Shown here piece by piece: positions 54,042-63,946 of a stretch of DNA of 64,000 bases. Source of the stretch: Hyphomicrobiales bacterium. GTDB taxonomy: Bacteria > Pseudomonadota > Alphaproteobacteria > Rhizobiales > Rhizobiaceae. The translations under genes were made by a program, and so were the position numbers. The stretch lies in NCBI GenBank assembly GCA_900471525.1, contig UCEZ01000024.1, forward strand, positions 1 to 64,000, read 5' to 3'. The notes under the pieces were generated by a model. The model had not been told where the DNA came from. It did no database searches and was given only the letters and a program-made list of their open reading frames with translations. Numbering within the stretch: position 1 is the first letter of the stretch; each line of letters opens with the position of its first letter.

Positions 54042-54950
54042 TCAGTTCTTCATGATCTCGCGTGGAAACGGGAGCATATAATCCCGCTTACCCATGCGCT
54101 TCTTCACTTCGGTCGTGCTCTGCTCATCAGCCGCATACACAGAACGACGCCCCTGACCTATCACTCCGTCATTCACCTCTCGCACAATACGGCCGATAGG
54201 TATCCGCCGAACAGCCTCACCAAATTCGGCATTCATAAAAGCGACGAATACCTTCGTCGGACTGAGCGGTAGCGCGAAATGCCCATCGGGTCTTCCGAGC
54301 CCATTTGTCATGATGACCGGATGGTCAGAGGTCAGGATGCGCCTGGAAACGGCCGAAGTATCCAAAACCCACCACCTCGCACCCATGAAGGTCCGAAGAA
54401 CGTTTTCGTTCTGGATGAGCTTGGTCGCAACGATAATGGCGGTCCGTTCCAGCATCTTGGGGCTCTCCAGCTTCATATAATCTTCCAGCGTGGAAGGCCA
54501 ATTTTCCTTGCGCACCTGGTCATACCGGGCTTGGAAAGCCGGATCGGGCACATCCATGTCTCTAATAACTTTGACCTTGAACGCTCGAATCTCCTCGGGA
54601 GTGCGGATGATCAGAGACAGAAGAAAACGCGCCCAAGCATGCCTTAACTCTGGATCGGTCGGGATGTTGCTCTGGAGCAGCTGGTCACGAGCATCCGCCG
54701 CCTTCTTGTCGACCGCTCCCATGAATATCTTTTCGATGTTCTGCTTTGTCTCAGGAGTGGCACCAGGAATGATGTAGAGGTTCTCTGCATAACCGGTCTC
54801 TCCAGTCCCTCGCCTCTTTATCTCAAGCCTGGGAAACTGCTCGTGCGGGAATTTGAGCCGCCGGTACTCCGTGAGCTTGTTATCTGCTCCGAGCCAAGGC
54901 TTCAGGTAGAACTGGGGAATGTAGTGATGTTTCAGGAAACGACTCAGCAG
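54042..54950 (-). CDS. DUF4238 protein with uncertain start
   Basis: The first ATG (54722) would drop the diagnostic N-terminus. Reading upstream in the same frame gives LKHHYIPQFYLKPWLGADNK and LTEYRRLKFPHEQFPRL, the expected DUF4238 start, back to an in-frame TAA just before 54957. No ATG, GTG or TTG lies there, only CTG at 54950 and 54947. The rest fits the family: FLLSLIIRTPEEIRAFK, ILTSDHPVIMTN, FALPLSPTKVFVAF. Either it starts at CTG or it lost its first codons. DUF4238 proteins are common in accessory regions; role unknown. Confidence 0.6.
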   Translation of the reverse strand: MLSRFLKHHYIPQFYLKPWLGADNKLTEYRRLKFPHEQFPRLEIKRRGTGETGYAENLYIIPGATPETKQNIEKIFMGAVDKKAADARDQLLQSNIPTDPELRHAWARFLLSLIIRTPEEIRAFKVKVIRDMDVPDPAFQARYDQVRKENWPSTLEDYMKLESPKMLERTAIIVATKLIQNENVLRTFMGARWWVLDTSAVSRRILTSDHPVIMTNGLGRPDGHFALPLSPTKVFVAFMNAEFGEAVRRIPIGRIVREVNDGVIGQGRRSVYAADEQSTTEVKKRMGKRDYMLPFPREIMKN

Positions 54951-55150
54951 CTCGTTAAACGATAGACTTTATCATGGTCATCAAGAGCAGAAAGCGCAGC
55001 ATCATCCTCTTTTGGCGGCCAATGTTTCCACCAGAAATGTCGCAACTGCCCCTGCCGTGTTGACAGCAAGACTGCCCTCGCCGTCATCAACTGTTCCATC
55101 ATCGTTGCTCGTTCGGCCAGCGATGTCGGCAACTCGTCTTCGTAGATCAC
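54944..55150 (-). CDS. Small hypothetical protein, weak
   Basis: From GTG 55150 the frame gives 68 residues ([33 protein letters not shown]) and ends inside the DUF4238 frame. It continues open upstream without a better start until near the copA promoter. It may be the remnant of a gene cut by the copper region or a frameshifted N-terminal part of the DUF4238 gene. Confidence 0.35.
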   Translation of the reverse strand: MIYEDELPTSLAERATMMEQLMTARAVLLSTRQGQLRHFWWKHWPPKEDDAALSALDDHDKVYRLTSC

Positions 55151-55187
55151 GTCAACTCCATCTTCCGCGTTTTTCGCAAAACCGCTC

Positions 55188-55218
55188 TTGACCTTACCAT
55201 CTTTGGAAGCTTTACCTA
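55188..55218 (+). promoter_or_regulatory. CueR-type promoter of copA
   Basis: TTGACC (-35, 55188-55193) overlaps CCTTAC-N7-GGAAGC (55192-55210), with TACCTA as -10 after a 19-base spacer (55213-55218). Same layout as the box before copZ. copA starts 30 bases downstream; this also shows that the longer copA ORF start at 55188 is wrong. Confidence 0.82.
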
Positions 55219-55247
55219 TCTATGCAGTTAGGAAAAGGATTCCTCCG

Positions 55248-57731
55248 ATGACTGCGATTTCAAAGTTTACCCCAGCCTCTCCGCTACCCCTTGCCACCGA
55301 TTTTGGCATCGGGGGGATGACATGCGCATCCTGCGTTCTCCGTGTGGAAAAAGCTATTGCGGCCGTGCCGGGCGTGGCTTCCGCCAATGTTAATTTGGCT
55401 ACGGAACGAGCAACCGTTCGCTTCAATGGAGCGCCGGACACCAGTGGGGTTCTCCGCGCAATCGAAAAGGCTGGATATGAGCCCAAGATCGTCACCCAGG
55501 AACTCAGTGTCGAAGGCATGACCTGCGCCTCGTGCGTTTCTCGTGTTGAAAAGGCGCTGAAGGCGGTGCCCGGTGTCATCGACGCTTCTGTGAACCTCGC
55601 TACGGAAAAGGCGACCGTTCGTCTCATCTCCGGAACGACTGAGATAACTGCGCTTGAGGCAGCCGTCCGGGGTGCCGGTTATGACGTTCGCAAGGTGGTC
55701 GCCACTGAGGTCAGCGGTGACGGTGACGACCATCGTACCGTCGAGATACGTACGCTCAAGAACCTGCTGTTTTTCTCGGCGTTGCTGACACTTCCGCTCT
55801 TCCTGTTGGAGATGGGCTCCCACTTCATACCCGGCGTCCACGAACTGATCATGGACACCATCGGGATGCGCAACAATCTTTATCTCCAGTTCGTGCAGGC
55901 GACCGTGGTCCTGTTTGGTCCGGGCCTGAGGTTCTTCCAGAAGGGCGTGCCAAACCTGTTACGCTGGACGCCTGATATGAATTCGCTTGTCGTCCTTGGT
56001 ACTTCTGCGGCCTGGGGCTATTCGGTCGTTGCAACCTTTTTGCCTGGCCTTCTGCCCCCAGGGACCGCGAATGTCTATTACGAGGCTGCGGCCGTTATCG
56101 TCACGCTGATCCTGCTCGGCCGTTACCTGGAAGCCCGCGCCAAGGGCCGGACCAGCCAGGCGATCAAGCGGCTTGTCGGCCTGCAGCCTAAGACGGCCTT
56201 CGTCTCGCATGGCGGCGAATTCGTCGAAATTCAGATCAGCGACGTTGTCGGCGGCGACGTCATCCGGATCAGACCGGGTGAAAAAATCCCGGTCGACGGC
56301 ACTGTAGTGGACGGCAGTTCGTACGTCGACGAATCCATGATCACCGGAGAGCCTGTACCCGTTCAGAAGTCTTCGGATAGCGAGGTTGTCGGCGGCACCA
56401 TCAACAAGACCGGATCATTTACCTTCAAGGCGACGAAGGTCGGTAGCGACACGCTGCTTGCCCAGATCATCAAGATGGTCGAGGCGGCGCAGGGTTCAAA
56501 GCTGCCGATCCAGGCGCTTGTCGACAAGGTGACCGGCTGGTTCGTCCCGGCGGTGATCCTCGCGGCTGTCCTCACCTTCGCCGCCTGGTACGTCTTCGGC
56601 CCTTCTCCTTCGCTGACATTCGCGGTGGTGAACGCAGTCGCGGTTCTCATCATTGCGTGCCCCTGTGCGATGGGTCTGGCAACGCCGACCTCGATCATGG
56701 TCGGCACTGGTCGTGCGGCCGAACTCGGCATCCTGTTCCGCAAGGGCGAGGCTTTGCAAAGCCTGCGTGAGGCCACTGTCGTCGCGCTTGACAAGACCGG
56801 AACGCTGACCAAGGGACGCCCGGAACTGACGGACTTGATCGTCGCCGACGGTTTCGACGCCGACCTGGTACTGGCTCAGATTGCAAGCCTGGAGTCCTTG
56901 TCCGAGCATCCGATTGCCGAAGCTATCGTATCGGCCGCGAAGGTGAAGGGCGTTGGTTTGGCTACAGTGACGAATTTCGAGGCGACACCTGGATTTGGTG
57001 TGCGCGGCACAGTGGACGGATCGGACATCCTTGTTGGTGCCGACCGCGCCCTGCATCTGCACAAGATCGATGTTTCGAGGTTCGCCCGCGAAGCTGAACG
57101 GCTCGGCGACAGCGGCAAGTCTCCGCTCTATGCAGCAATCGACGGACGCCTGGCGGCCATCATCGCTGTTTCCGATCCGATCAAGGAAACCACTCCTCAG
57201 GCGATCAAGGCCCTGCATAACCTTGGCCTGAAGGTGGCGATGATCACCGGAGATAACCGTCGTACGGCCGAGGCAATAGCAAAGCAGCTTGGTATCGACG
57301 AAGTCATCGCCGAGGTTTTGCCGGAAGGAAAGGTCGAAGCGGTCAAGAGACTTCGGCACGACAACCGAAAGGTGGCCTTCATTGGCGACGGCATCAACGA
57401 CGCCCCAGCCCTGACCGAGGCCGATGTCGGCTTAGCAGTGGGTACGGGTGCTGATATCGCGATTGAAAGTGCCGATGTCGTGCTCATGTCCGGAGACCTA
57501 AACGGCGTGCCGAAGGCCATCGCTCTCAGCAAGGCCACGATCCTGAACATCAAGCAGAACTTGTTTTGGGCATTCGCCTACAACGTGCTCCTGATTCCTG
57601 TTGCAGCGGGGGTTCTGTACCCTCTCAATGGCACCCTTATGTCGCCCATATTCGCAGCGGCTGCGATGGCAATGTCGAGTGTTTTTGTACTGGGCAATGC
57701 GCTCCGTCTTCGCCGGGCAAATCCAGCTTGA
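55248..57731 (+). CDS. copA: Cu(I)-exporting P1B-type ATPase with two HMA domains
   Basis: 827 residues from ATG 55248. Two N-terminal metal-binding domains carry GGMTCASC and VEGMTCASC. The membrane/ATPase core has [10 protein letters not shown] (transport site), DKTGTLTKG (phosphorylated Asp), SEHPIAEAI (HP motif) and [10 protein letters not shown]. It pumps cytosolic Cu(I) to the periplasm and receives it from CopZ. Promoter is CueR-type, and cueR follows 56 bases downstream. Confidence 0.95.
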   Translation: MTAISKFTPASPLPLATDFGIGGMTCASCVLRVEKAIAAVPGVASANVNLATERATVRFNGAPDTSGVLRAIEKAGYEPKIVTQELSVEGMTCASCVSRVEKALKAVPGVIDASVNLATEKATVRLISGTTEITALEAAVRGAGYDVRKVVATEVSGDGDDHRTVEIRTLKNLLFFSALLTLPLFLLEMGSHFIPGVHELIMDTIGMRNNLYLQFVQATVVLFGPGLRFFQKGVPNLLRWTPDMNSLVVLGTSAAWGYSVVATFLPGLLPPGTANVYYEAAAVIVTLILLGRYLEARAKGRTSQAIKRLVGLQPKTAFVSHGGEFVEIQISDVVGGDVIRIRPGEKIPVDGTVVDGSSYVDESMITGEPVPVQKSSDSEVVGGTINKTGSFTFKATKVGSDTLLAQIIKMVEAAQGSKLPIQALVDKVTGWFVPAVILAAVLTFAAWYVFGPSPSLTFAVVNAVAVLIIACPCAMGLATPTSIMVGTGRAAELGILFRKGEALQSLREATVVALDKTGTLTKGRPELTDLIVADGFDADLVLAQIASLESLSEHPIAEAIVSAAKVKGVGLATVTNFEATPGFGVRGTVDGSDILVGADRALHLHKIDVSRFAREAERLGDSGKSPLYAAIDGRLAAIIAVSDPIKETTPQAIKALHNLGLKVAMITGDNRRTAEAIAKQLGIDEVIAEVLPEGKVEAVKRLRHDNRKVAFIGDGINDAPALTEADVGLAVGTGADIAIESADVVLMSGDLNGVPKAIALSKATILNIKQNLFWAFAYNVLLIPVAAGVLYPLNGTLMSPIFAAAAMAMSSVFVLGNALRLRRANPA

Positions 57732-57735
57732 AATG

Positions 57736-57763
57736 CGGGCGTCAGGCTCTCGCCGGACGCCCG
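57736..57763 (+). terminator. Hairpin between copA and cueR
   Basis: CGGGCGTC (57736-57743) pairs with GACGCCCG (57756-57763) across 12 bases. It may lower transcription of cueR relative to copA; no T-tract is present, so read-through is expected. Confidence 0.45.
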
Positions 57764-57786
57764 TCCACTCAAAAGAGGAGATCAAA

Positions 57787-58230
57787 ATGAATATCGGACA
57801 AGCCTCAAAGGCGACCGGCGTTTCGACAAAAATGATCCGCTACTATGAGCAGATCAAGCTGATAAGCCCCGCGCACCGGACGGAGGCGAGCTATCGCACT
57901 TACAGCAATAGCGACATTCATACGTTGCGCTTTGTCCGGGGAGCGCGTGACCTCGGTTTTTCGGTGGAGCAGATGAAAACGCTTTTGACCTTATGGCGTG
58001 ACCGGTCGAGAGCGAGTGCGGACGTCAAAACGATTGCACTTGAGCATATCGCCGAACTGGAGCGCAAGGCGGCGGCAATACAAGCCATGACCAAGACCCT
58101 GAAGCACCTGGCGAACAATTGCCAAGGCAATGATCGACCGGATTGCCCGATCATTGAAGAGATTGCGAACGCCTCTGAAAAGGAAACACCGGATATCAAT
58201 GCCCGATTTGGCGTCAACGCTAAGAAATGA
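57787..58230 (+). CDS. cueR: Copper-responsive MerR-family activator CueR
   Basis: 147 residues from ATG 57787 (ribosome site GAGGAGATCAAA). The winged HTH is MNIGQASKATGVSTKMIRYY, then the coiled coil (IALEHIAELERKAAAIQAMT). The C-terminal metal loop is NCQGNDRPDCPI, with two Cys 8 apart as in CueR (Cys112/Cys120). It senses Cu(I) or Ag(I) and activates copA and copZ by twisting the 19-bp-spacer promoters. Confidence 0.93.
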   Translation: MNIGQASKATGVSTKMIRYYEQIKLISPAHRTEASYRTYSNSDIHTLRFVRGARDLGFSVEQMKTLLTLWRDRSRASADVKTIALEHIAELERKAAAIQAMTKTLKHLANNCQGNDRPDCPIIEEIANASEKETPDINARFGVNAKK

Positions 58231-58410
58231 GCGTTCTACCATCCTGCTTCCATGTCCAGTTCTGGCGAAAGCTGTTGCAAAGAACCGTGAAAAAATGAAA
58301 CTAGCCGCTCTGTCGCTTGGGATGCCTGGCGAAGCGGGCGGCAGTTTAACGGAAGTTCGAAGACATCAGCCTGGTCTCGATCACGCGCACAGGCAGCCAT
58401 CCGGATGCCG

Positions 58411-58983
58411 CTACTTGGCCTCGATCCGGAACTTGGCGTGGCAAGACGTGCAAGTTTGAAGCATCATGTGGAAAGCATGTTCTGCGGGCATTAATGCTGC
58501 ATCTTTCGTTGCATCGACCTTTTTCGCGAGCGGTCCGCCTCCCATAGCATCTCCCGCTTGCATCCGCGTTCCGGGTCCAAGCCTGTCGGGATTTCGGTCA
58601 GCCGCGACAGACAGCGCGGACGCGTAGATGCCAAGATCGTTTGCCATCTTGTCGAACTGTTGGCGTTCGGTTTCGATGCTTGCGCTGGCTTTTGATCCAG
58701 CCCTGGTGCCGGAGCCGTCGAACATCGCCGATAGGGTAGCTCCCGAGTGAGCCCGAATGTTCTCGGCGGCGGCCTTGAAGGCTTTCGCGTCGTAGGGCGA
58801 CGTGTCCTTGAACATGGCACTGATGGTCTTGGCGGCGTTTGCCATCGCCTTCATACTGTCCTGTCTCTGGATAACGTTACTGGGCGCTGCGGTCTGGGCG
58901 GTTACTACGGAGATCGCTGTGGCGAAAACGGCTATTGGAAGCACAAGAACTGCTAGTTTCCTCACGCTTGCATCCATCCCCAT
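58411..58983 (-). CDS. Cytochrome c' family protein
   Basis: 190 residues from ATG 58983 (ribosome site GGAGTG). A signal peptide (LAVLVLPIAVFATAISVVTA) is followed by a four-helix bundle: VIQRQDSMKAMANAAKTISA, AFKAAAENIRAHSG, and a C-terminal heme site TCTSCHAKF (CxxCH), the cytochrome c' arrangement with the heme near the end. In copper clusters it probably buffers NO or electrons or protects heme. Divergent from the small exported gene at 59152. Confidence 0.85.
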   Translation of the reverse strand: MGMDASVRKLAVLVLPIAVFATAISVVTAQTAAPSNVIQRQDSMKAMANAAKTISAMFKDTSPYDAKAFKAAAENIRAHSGATLSAMFDGSGTRAGSKASASIETERQQFDKMANDLGIYASALSVAADRNPDRLGPGTRMQAGDAMGGGPLAKKVDATKDAALMPAEHAFHMMLQTCTSCHAKFRIEAK

Positions 58984-59151
58984 GCTACACTCCATTTCCC
59001 CGGGGGCTATTCCTCCCAGTTTTGACCATGCCAGCGGACGGAGCCTCAACCTTCGGGGCTGGAAACGTTCTCGCGTTTGATCAAGGTCAATGCAACTCTC
59101 GTAACGGCACGGCACTGTGCTTGGATACAACAACAAGGTTCGAGCGAAAAC

Positions 59152-59514
59152 ATGTTCGCCGTAAGCCAAACCATTCGAAGATACGCGAAAGATTTGCTGT
59201 CCGTTTTGGTCGCAATTATGTTCTTCGTCGCGCCGATGGCCGAGGCTGTTCCCGTTATTTGCGAAAACGGCTCACCTCAAGTTGCACATATCGAAACGTC
59301 CAAGAGCAACGTAGCTGGACAAAGTGATCTCCACCTTGCCGAGCAGAAGCCTTGCTGCAAAAGCGTATGCAGCCTTTGCAACGTCATTCTTCCGGCTTCG
59401 AACCCTGTTGTTTTTCACCCGGATTCGGGCACTCAGCGACACCTCGATTTTCAGCAGTCCATCACCGGCCTCAGCTCTCGACCTGCTCTCGGCCCTCCTC
59501 GAACCATTGGTTGA
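59152..59514 (+). CDS. Small exported Cys-rich protein
   Basis: From ATG 59152 (MFAVSQTIRRYAKDLLSVLV) a signal-like helix leads to a mature part with EQKPCCKSVCSLCNVILPAS (CC, CxxC). It resembles in plan the DUF2946-type small exported proteins of copper loci and the gene at 45045, but the family is not certain. Lies upstream of the second copper ATPase on the same strand, probably cotranscribed. Confidence 0.55.
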   Translation: MFAVSQTIRRYAKDLLSVLVAIMFFVAPMAEAVPVICENGSPQVAHIETSKSNVAGQSDLHLAEQKPCCKSVCSLCNVILPASNPVVFHPDSGTQRHLDFQQSITGLSSRPALGPPRTIG

Positions 59515-59679
59515 ACACCTCCGCTCAACGGCGGGATGATCGTCGGTTGCCTGCGATACCTGCACGGCGACCATGTCGGTGACAATTGCCGACACCGCCG
59601 TACCGCGTCTCCTTGCGAAGTCTTGGACTAGCCAAGGGGACGTCCCGGACAAAAGACGAACCAACACGGAGCTAATCCA

Positions 59680-61893
59680 ATGGACGATCAAAAGGGCCAT
59701 AAAGGTCAACACCACCATCATCACGGGCACGATGCTCAGGCCACGCTGGCAGCCGAAAAAAGTCCGGTCACCGATCAGACGGAAGGCGTGATTTACACTT
59801 GCCCTATGCACCCGCAGGTAAGGCAGATAGGGCCTGGAAACTGCCCAATCTGCGGGATGACGCTGGAACCGGAAGTGGTCACAGCAGAAACCGGACCCAG
59901 CGCCGAATATCTCGACATGAGACGCCGTTTCTGGATCGGGCTCGTTCTGTCCGTGCCTGTGCTCATGCTGGAGATGGGTGGCCACCTCACCAATCTCCAC
60001 ATGGTGCTTGGTGCGCAGACTTCGAACTGGATTCAGCTCGTTCTTGCTACACCTGTCGTCCTATGGGCAGGCTTTCCATTCTTCGAGCGAGCATGGCAGT
60101 CGCTCGTCACTATGCGCCTGAACATGTTCACATTGATAGCAATGGGGACTGGTGTCTCATGGATTTACAGCGTCGTTGCCACGCTTTCACCTAGTCTTTT
60201 TCCGGCGACTCTTCGCTCGGCGGATGGTTCTGTCGCCATCTACTTCGAGGCGGCCGCCGTCATCACGGTACTGGTATTGCTTGGACAGGTGCTGGAACTG
60301 CAAGCACGTGAGCAGACCGGTGGTGCCATCCGTGCACTTCTTGACCTTGCTCCCAAGACGGCACGCCGGGTCCGCGATGGTGTCGATGAGGACATCGACC
60401 TGGAGATGGTTGTCGTCGGGGATCGGCTTCGGGTTCGCCCCGGTGAAAAAGTCCCGGTTGATGGCAGCCTTATCGAAGGTCGCAGTTCGGTCGATGAATC
60501 GATGATCACCGGTGAATCAATGTCCGTCACCAAAGAAGTCGGTGCAAAGTTGATAGGCGGCACGATGAACCAGACCGGTGGCTTCGTCATGGAAGCTGGA
60601 AAAGTCGGCCGGGATACCATGCTGTCGCAGATCGTTCGCATGGTTGCGGACGCCCAGCGCTCGCGAGCGCCCATCCAGCGCCTGGCCGACGAAGTTTCCG
60701 GTTGGTTCGTCCCCGTGGTGATCGGGATTGCCATCGTCGCATTCGCAGCATGGATGATATGGGGTCCAGAACCGCGCTTTGCTCACGGTCTTGTCGCTGC
60801 GGTCGCAGTGCTTATCATCGCATGCCCCTGCGCATTGGGCCTTGCGACCCCAATGTCGATCATGGTTGGCGTCGGCCGGGGTGCGGGTCTTGGTGTCCTG
60901 ATCAAGAATGCCGAAGCCTTGGAGCGTTTCGAGAAGATCGACACGTTGGTCGTCGACAAGACCGGCACCCTGACCGAGGGAAAACCTAAGGTAACGTCGA
61001 TGGCCGCTATAAATGGGTTCACCGAACCCGAACTGCTGCGCCTGGCGGCAACACTTGAACGGGCGAGCGAGCATCCACTGGCAACTGCCATTGTCAACGC
61101 GGCGACGGAACGGCAGCTGGTTCTCGGCGTCGCGGAAGATTTCGACAGCCCGGTCGGCAAAGGGGTCACGGGCAGTGTCGACGGACGCAGGCTCATCATA
61201 GGCAGCCACCGCATCATGGAGGAGGCTCATATCGATGTCTCGGCTCTTACCAGCCAGGCGGAAGCGATGAGGGGTGAAGGCGCAACGGTAATCTTCATCG
61301 CGATAGATGGTCGTGTTGGAGGCCTTTTGGCGATCTCCGACCCAATCAAGACGACGACGCCAGATGCAGTTCAAGCTTTGCTGAAGGCAGGGGTCCGGGT
61401 CGTCATGCTGACGGGCGATAACAAAACGACGGCCGACGCGGTCGCACGCAAGCTCGGGATCACCGAGGTCGGGGCCGAAATCCTGCCGGAAGACAAGAGC
61501 GAGATCGTCAAACGCTTGCGCGAAGAAGGCCGGATCGTCGCCATGGCCGGAGATGGGGTTAACGACGCCCCTGCCCTGGCTGCCGCAGATGTCGGAATTG
61601 CCATGGGGACCGGCACGGATGTCGCGATTGAAAGCGCGGGCGTAACACTGCTCAAAGGTGATTTGCAAGGGATTGTCCGGGCTCGCCAACTGAGTCATGC
61701 GACAATGAACAACATCCGGCAGAACCTGTTCTTCGCCTTCATATATAACGCGGCTGGTGTACCCATTGCCGCCGGAGTGCTCTACCCCTCGTTCGGACTT
61801 TTGCTGTCGCCGATCATCGCAGCGGCCGCCATGGCGCTTTCGTCGGTAAGCGTGATTGGCAATGCCCTGAGATTGAGGAGCGTGCGGATATGA
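59680..61893 (+). CDS. Copper-translocating P1B ATPase with His-rich/HMBD N-terminus
   Basis: 737 residues. Instead of HMA domains the N-terminus has a His run ([10 protein letters not shown]) and a heavy-metal-binding motif [20 protein letters not shown] ending GMTLEP. The core has [28 protein letters not shown] and [10 protein letters not shown]. This is the CopA2/CopB-like group, often used for periplasmic copper loading or added tolerance. It overlaps the DUF2933 gene by ATGA. Confidence 0.93.
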   Translation: MDDQKGHKGQHHHHHGHDAQATLAAEKSPVTDQTEGVIYTCPMHPQVRQIGPGNCPICGMTLEPEVVTAETGPSAEYLDMRRRFWIGLVLSVPVLMLEMGGHLTNLHMVLGAQTSNWIQLVLATPVVLWAGFPFFERAWQSLVTMRLNMFTLIAMGTGVSWIYSVVATLSPSLFPATLRSADGSVAIYFEAAAVITVLVLLGQVLELQAREQTGGAIRALLDLAPKTARRVRDGVDEDIDLEMVVVGDRLRVRPGEKVPVDGSLIEGRSSVDESMITGESMSVTKEVGAKLIGGTMNQTGGFVMEAGKVGRDTMLSQIVRMVADAQRSRAPIQRLADEVSGWFVPVVIGIAIVAFAAWMIWGPEPRFAHGLVAAVAVLIIACPCALGLATPMSIMVGVGRGAGLGVLIKNAEALERFEKIDTLVVDKTGTLTEGKPKVTSMAAINGFTEPELLRLAATLERASEHPLATAIVNAATERQLVLGVAEDFDSPVGKGVTGSVDGRRLIIGSHRIMEEAHIDVSALTSQAEAMRGEGATVIFIAIDGRVGGLLAISDPIKTTTPDAVQALLKAGVRVVMLTGDNKTTADAVARKLGITEVGAEILPEDKSEIVKRLREEGRIVAMAGDGVNDAPALAAADVGIAMGTGTDVAIESAGVTLLKGDLQGIVRARQLSHATMNNIRQNLFFAFIYNAAGVPIAAGVLYPSFGLLLSPIIAAAAMALSSVSVIGNALRLRSVRI

Positions 61894-62102
61894 GATGGGA
61901 TCGAAACTGGACGCTAGTTGCTGCGTCGCTCGGCGTTATCTTCGCCTTTTTCCTGCTGCGTGAGCACTGGGCGCATGCATTGGGTCTTTCCCCCTACATT
62001 CTCCTGTTGGCCTGCCCTCTCCTGCATCTATTCCATGGCCACGGTGGTCATGGCCATGGTGGTCACGGCGAGGACCGCCTGGGCAAGGATGAAACACGTT
62101 GA
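61890..62102 (+). CDS. DUF2933 small membrane protein, His-rich tail
   Basis: 70 residues with two hydrophobic helices ([16 protein letters not shown] and [14 protein letters not shown]) and the tail [17 protein letters not shown]2933 proteins accompany copper ATPases; the His tail can bind metal. Translationally coupled to the ATPase upstream (ATGA) and to the SRPBCC gene downstream (TTGA). Confidence 0.8.
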   Translation: MRWDRNWTLVAASLGVIFAFFLLREHWAHALGLSPYILLLACPLLHLFHGHGGHGHGGHGEDRLGKDETR

Positions 62103-62602
62103 TCTACACACGCTCGGCGCAGGCAGATGTCGAGGTGACGACGTCGGCAGAACGGCTATTTGACTACATGGACGACCAGGCAAACCCCGGCACGCACATG
62201 GAGAGATCGTCGGCAATGATGTTGTGGGGGAGCATGGCATATGATTTTGACGAAGCTCTCGGCCAAAGTGTCGGCTCCGTAATCAAGATGACCGGAAAAG
62301 TAGCTGGTTTGAAACTATATGTGGAGGAAGTCGTCATTCAGCGGCAACCACCGTTTCTAAAAATATGGGAAACGGTAGGAGAGCCGCGCCTTCTCGTTAT
62401 CGGAAGTTACCGGATGCGCTTCCAAATAGAGGATAACGGGCGTCTCTGCCGTCTCCACGTGTTTATCGATTACAACTATCCAACTTCCGTCATTGGCCGG
62501 ATCGCTGGGACCTTGTCGGGTGCACTCTACGCAAGATGGTGCGTCAAGCGGATGGCGGCGGCTGCAAAGGCAGCATTTTCGGCCAAACTCGGTCATGACT
62601 GA
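62099..62602 (+). CDS. SRPBCC-family protein
   Basis: 167 residues from TTG 62099, overlapping the previous stop. Pattern of a START-like ligand-binding fold: ADVEVTTSAERLFDYMDDQA, FDEALGQSVGSVIKMTGKVA and VEEVVIQRQPPFLKIWETVG, with a C-terminal helix (IAGTLSGALYARWCVKRMAA). Ligand unknown. Part of the copper ATPase operon. Confidence 0.7.
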   Translation: MIYTRSAQADVEVTTSAERLFDYMDDQANPGTHMERSSAMMLWGSMAYDFDEALGQSVGSVIKMTGKVAGLKLYVEEVVIQRQPPFLKIWETVGEPRLLVIGSYRMRFQIEDNGRLCRLHVFIDYNYPTSVIGRIAGTLSGALYARWCVKRMAAAAKAAFSAKLGHD

Positions 62603-63113
62603 CACGGCTTCAGTCGCGATGGCGATGGACGTATCAACGAGAGCGGCCCGCTCTGAGGATAAGACGATGCTGGATAGAACTAAGTGGTCACCCTCGGCAG
62701 TGCTTATGGCGATGAGCGGGATCATCGTCGTCTGCATCGGGGTTTATTTTGTTCTTATTCGCCCGCCGCTGCTGCCAGAGGACGTGCACTACATGCAGTT
62801 GACCGAAGCCGACCTGTCGGCGGTCGGGCCCAGCTTGAGAGATTGGCTTGGCCGTGTCTTTGCGGTCCTTGGAGGCTTCGCAATGGCGACGGGTATTCTT
62901 ATGATCACGCTTGCCGCTACAGCCTTCCGTTCGCGAGAGCCCATAGCAGTGCTCGGTGCCATCCTTGGAGGCGCGGCCTCGATTGGGACGATGACGGTTG
63001 TCAATTTCGCGATCAACTCCGACTTCAAGTGGGCACTGCTTGGTCTCTTCGCGCTTTGGGCCGCGAGTTTGATCACCTACTGGTTGGAAGGGGCAAAGGC
63101 TATCGCCCGATGA
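62595..63113 (+). CDS. Hypothetical membrane protein, about 172 aa
   Basis: Four hydrophobic helices are visible (VLMAMSGIIVVCIGVYFVLI, LGRVFAVLGGFAMATGILMI, EPIAVLGAILGGAASIGTMT, WALLGLFALWAASLITYWLE). Start ATG 62595 overlaps the SRPBCC stop; MLDRTKW (24 residues later) is an alternative. Family not recognised. Last gene of this operon. Confidence 0.6.
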   Translation: MTDTASVAMAMDVSTRAARSEDKTMLDRTKWSPSAVLMAMSGIIVVCIGVYFVLIRPPLLPEDVHYMQLTEADLSAVGPSLRDWLGRVFAVLGGFAMATGILMITLAATAFRSREPIAVLGAILGGAASIGTMTVVNFAINSDFKWALLGLFALWAASLITYWLEGAKAIAR

Positions 63114-63127
63114 AAATGTATGTTGGG

Positions 63128-63153
63128 GGAGAGCACGGGTGAAAGTGCTCTCC
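63128..63153. terminator. Terminator between convergent genes
   Basis: GGAGAGCAC-GGGTGAAA-GTGCTCTCC, a perfect 9-bp stem, followed by ACCATCTTTT on the plus strand. It stands 14 bases after the membrane-protein stop and 10 before the end of the convergent Cys-rich gene. Confidence 0.75.
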
Positions 63154-63162
63154 ACCATCTTT

Positions 63163-63495
63163 TCAAGCCGCCATTTTTGTGCAGCTCTCCGCACAGTGAC
63201 GGCAAGCCGCTACACACGACTCCATGTCCCCGACACGCTCACAATCCTCCGCGCACTGAGCGCAGATTTCGGCGCACTCTCGGCAGACGTGCTTGTGATG
63301 CTCTGAACCAATGAGCATTAAATGAGCCGAAGTTCGGCATATTTCCGCGCAGGCCATCATGAGCTTGAAATGTTGCGGTTCCGTGTGCTTGCCGCCCATT
63401 TCCAGGCAGTGCCCCATGGCCATCGACAAGCACTCACGATAGCAAGCGAGACAATTGTCGATGCAGGCCTTCATTTCGTCTGAAAGGTGATGCAT
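63163..63495 (-). CDS. Four-helix Cys-rich copper-binding protein (Csp-like)
   Basis: 110 residues from ATG 63495 (MHHLSDEMKACIDNCLACYR). Cysteines repeat on helix faces: CIDNCLACYREC, MMACAEICRTS, VCRECAEICAQCAEDC, CVAACRHCAESC. This is the copper storage protein (Csp/DUF326) pattern, whose inward-facing Cys bind many Cu(I). No signal peptide, so it is the cytosolic Csp3-like form. Begins 17 bases after the DUF305 gene ends. Confidence 0.88.
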   Translation of the reverse strand: MHHLSDEMKACIDNCLACYRECLSMAMGHCLEMGGKHTEPQHFKLMMACAEICRTSAHLMLIGSEHHKHVCRECAEICAQCAEDCERVGDMESCVAACRHCAESCTKMAA

Positions 63496-63511
63496 GCTCG
63501 TGCTCCCTTCC

Positions 63512-63946
63512 CTACTTCGCTTCCTTGTCGAGCCACTCATTCATCTCGGCGATTTCTTTGGTCTGCGCCTCGATGATCTTCTGGGCAGCCTTTTTGGCCC
63601 ATTCGTTGTCACCATATTTCAGCTCAACCTCGGACATGCTGATCGCGCCCATGTGATGGGCGATCATCCCGCAAACGAAGGCGACGTCGGCGTCCTTTTT
63701 CATCATGCCTTGCATCATGTTCATGTGCATGGACTTCATGCCTTCCATTGATGCCTTCTGATAGTCGGTCATCATGTCGCCCATGCCCATGTCACCGGAC
63801 ATCTTCATGCCGTCCATCTTCGACATGTCCATCTTGGACTGGCACTTTTCCGGGTATGCCATCTCCGCAAAAGAGGCGGCTGGGATAATGGCGAGCATTG
63901 AAAGAGCGCCTGCCGCAGCGAGCGAATATCTTACGAGGGTTTTCAT
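63512..63946 (-). CDS. DUF305 periplasmic Met/His-rich protein
   Basis: 144 residues from ATG 63946. Signal peptide (YSLAAAGALSMLAIIPAASF) and a Met-rich segment (KMDMSKMDGMKMSGDMGMGD), then the DUF305 core with MHMNMMQGMMKKDADVAFVC, GMIAHHMGAISMSEVELKYG. DUF305 proteins are ferritin-like helical bundles linked to copper; the Met cluster can hold Cu(I). It may be cotranscribed with the Csp-like gene. Confidence 0.87.
   Translation of the reverse strand: MKTLVRYSLAAAGALSMLAIIPAASFAEMAYPEKCQSKMDMSKMDGMKMSGDMGMGDMMTDYQKASMEGMKSMHMNMMQGMMKKDADVAFVCGMIAHHMGAISMSEVELKYGDNEWAKKAAQKIIEAQTKEIAEMNEWLDKEAK

Noticed and set aside
55188-55247. Upstream start giving an 847-residue CopA
   Set aside because: This start lies inside the CueR-type promoter; ATG 55248 with its own ribosome site is the sensible start.
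60517-61698. 393-codon open frame opposite the second copper ATPase
   Set aside because: Shadow; no signal, domain or ribosome site.
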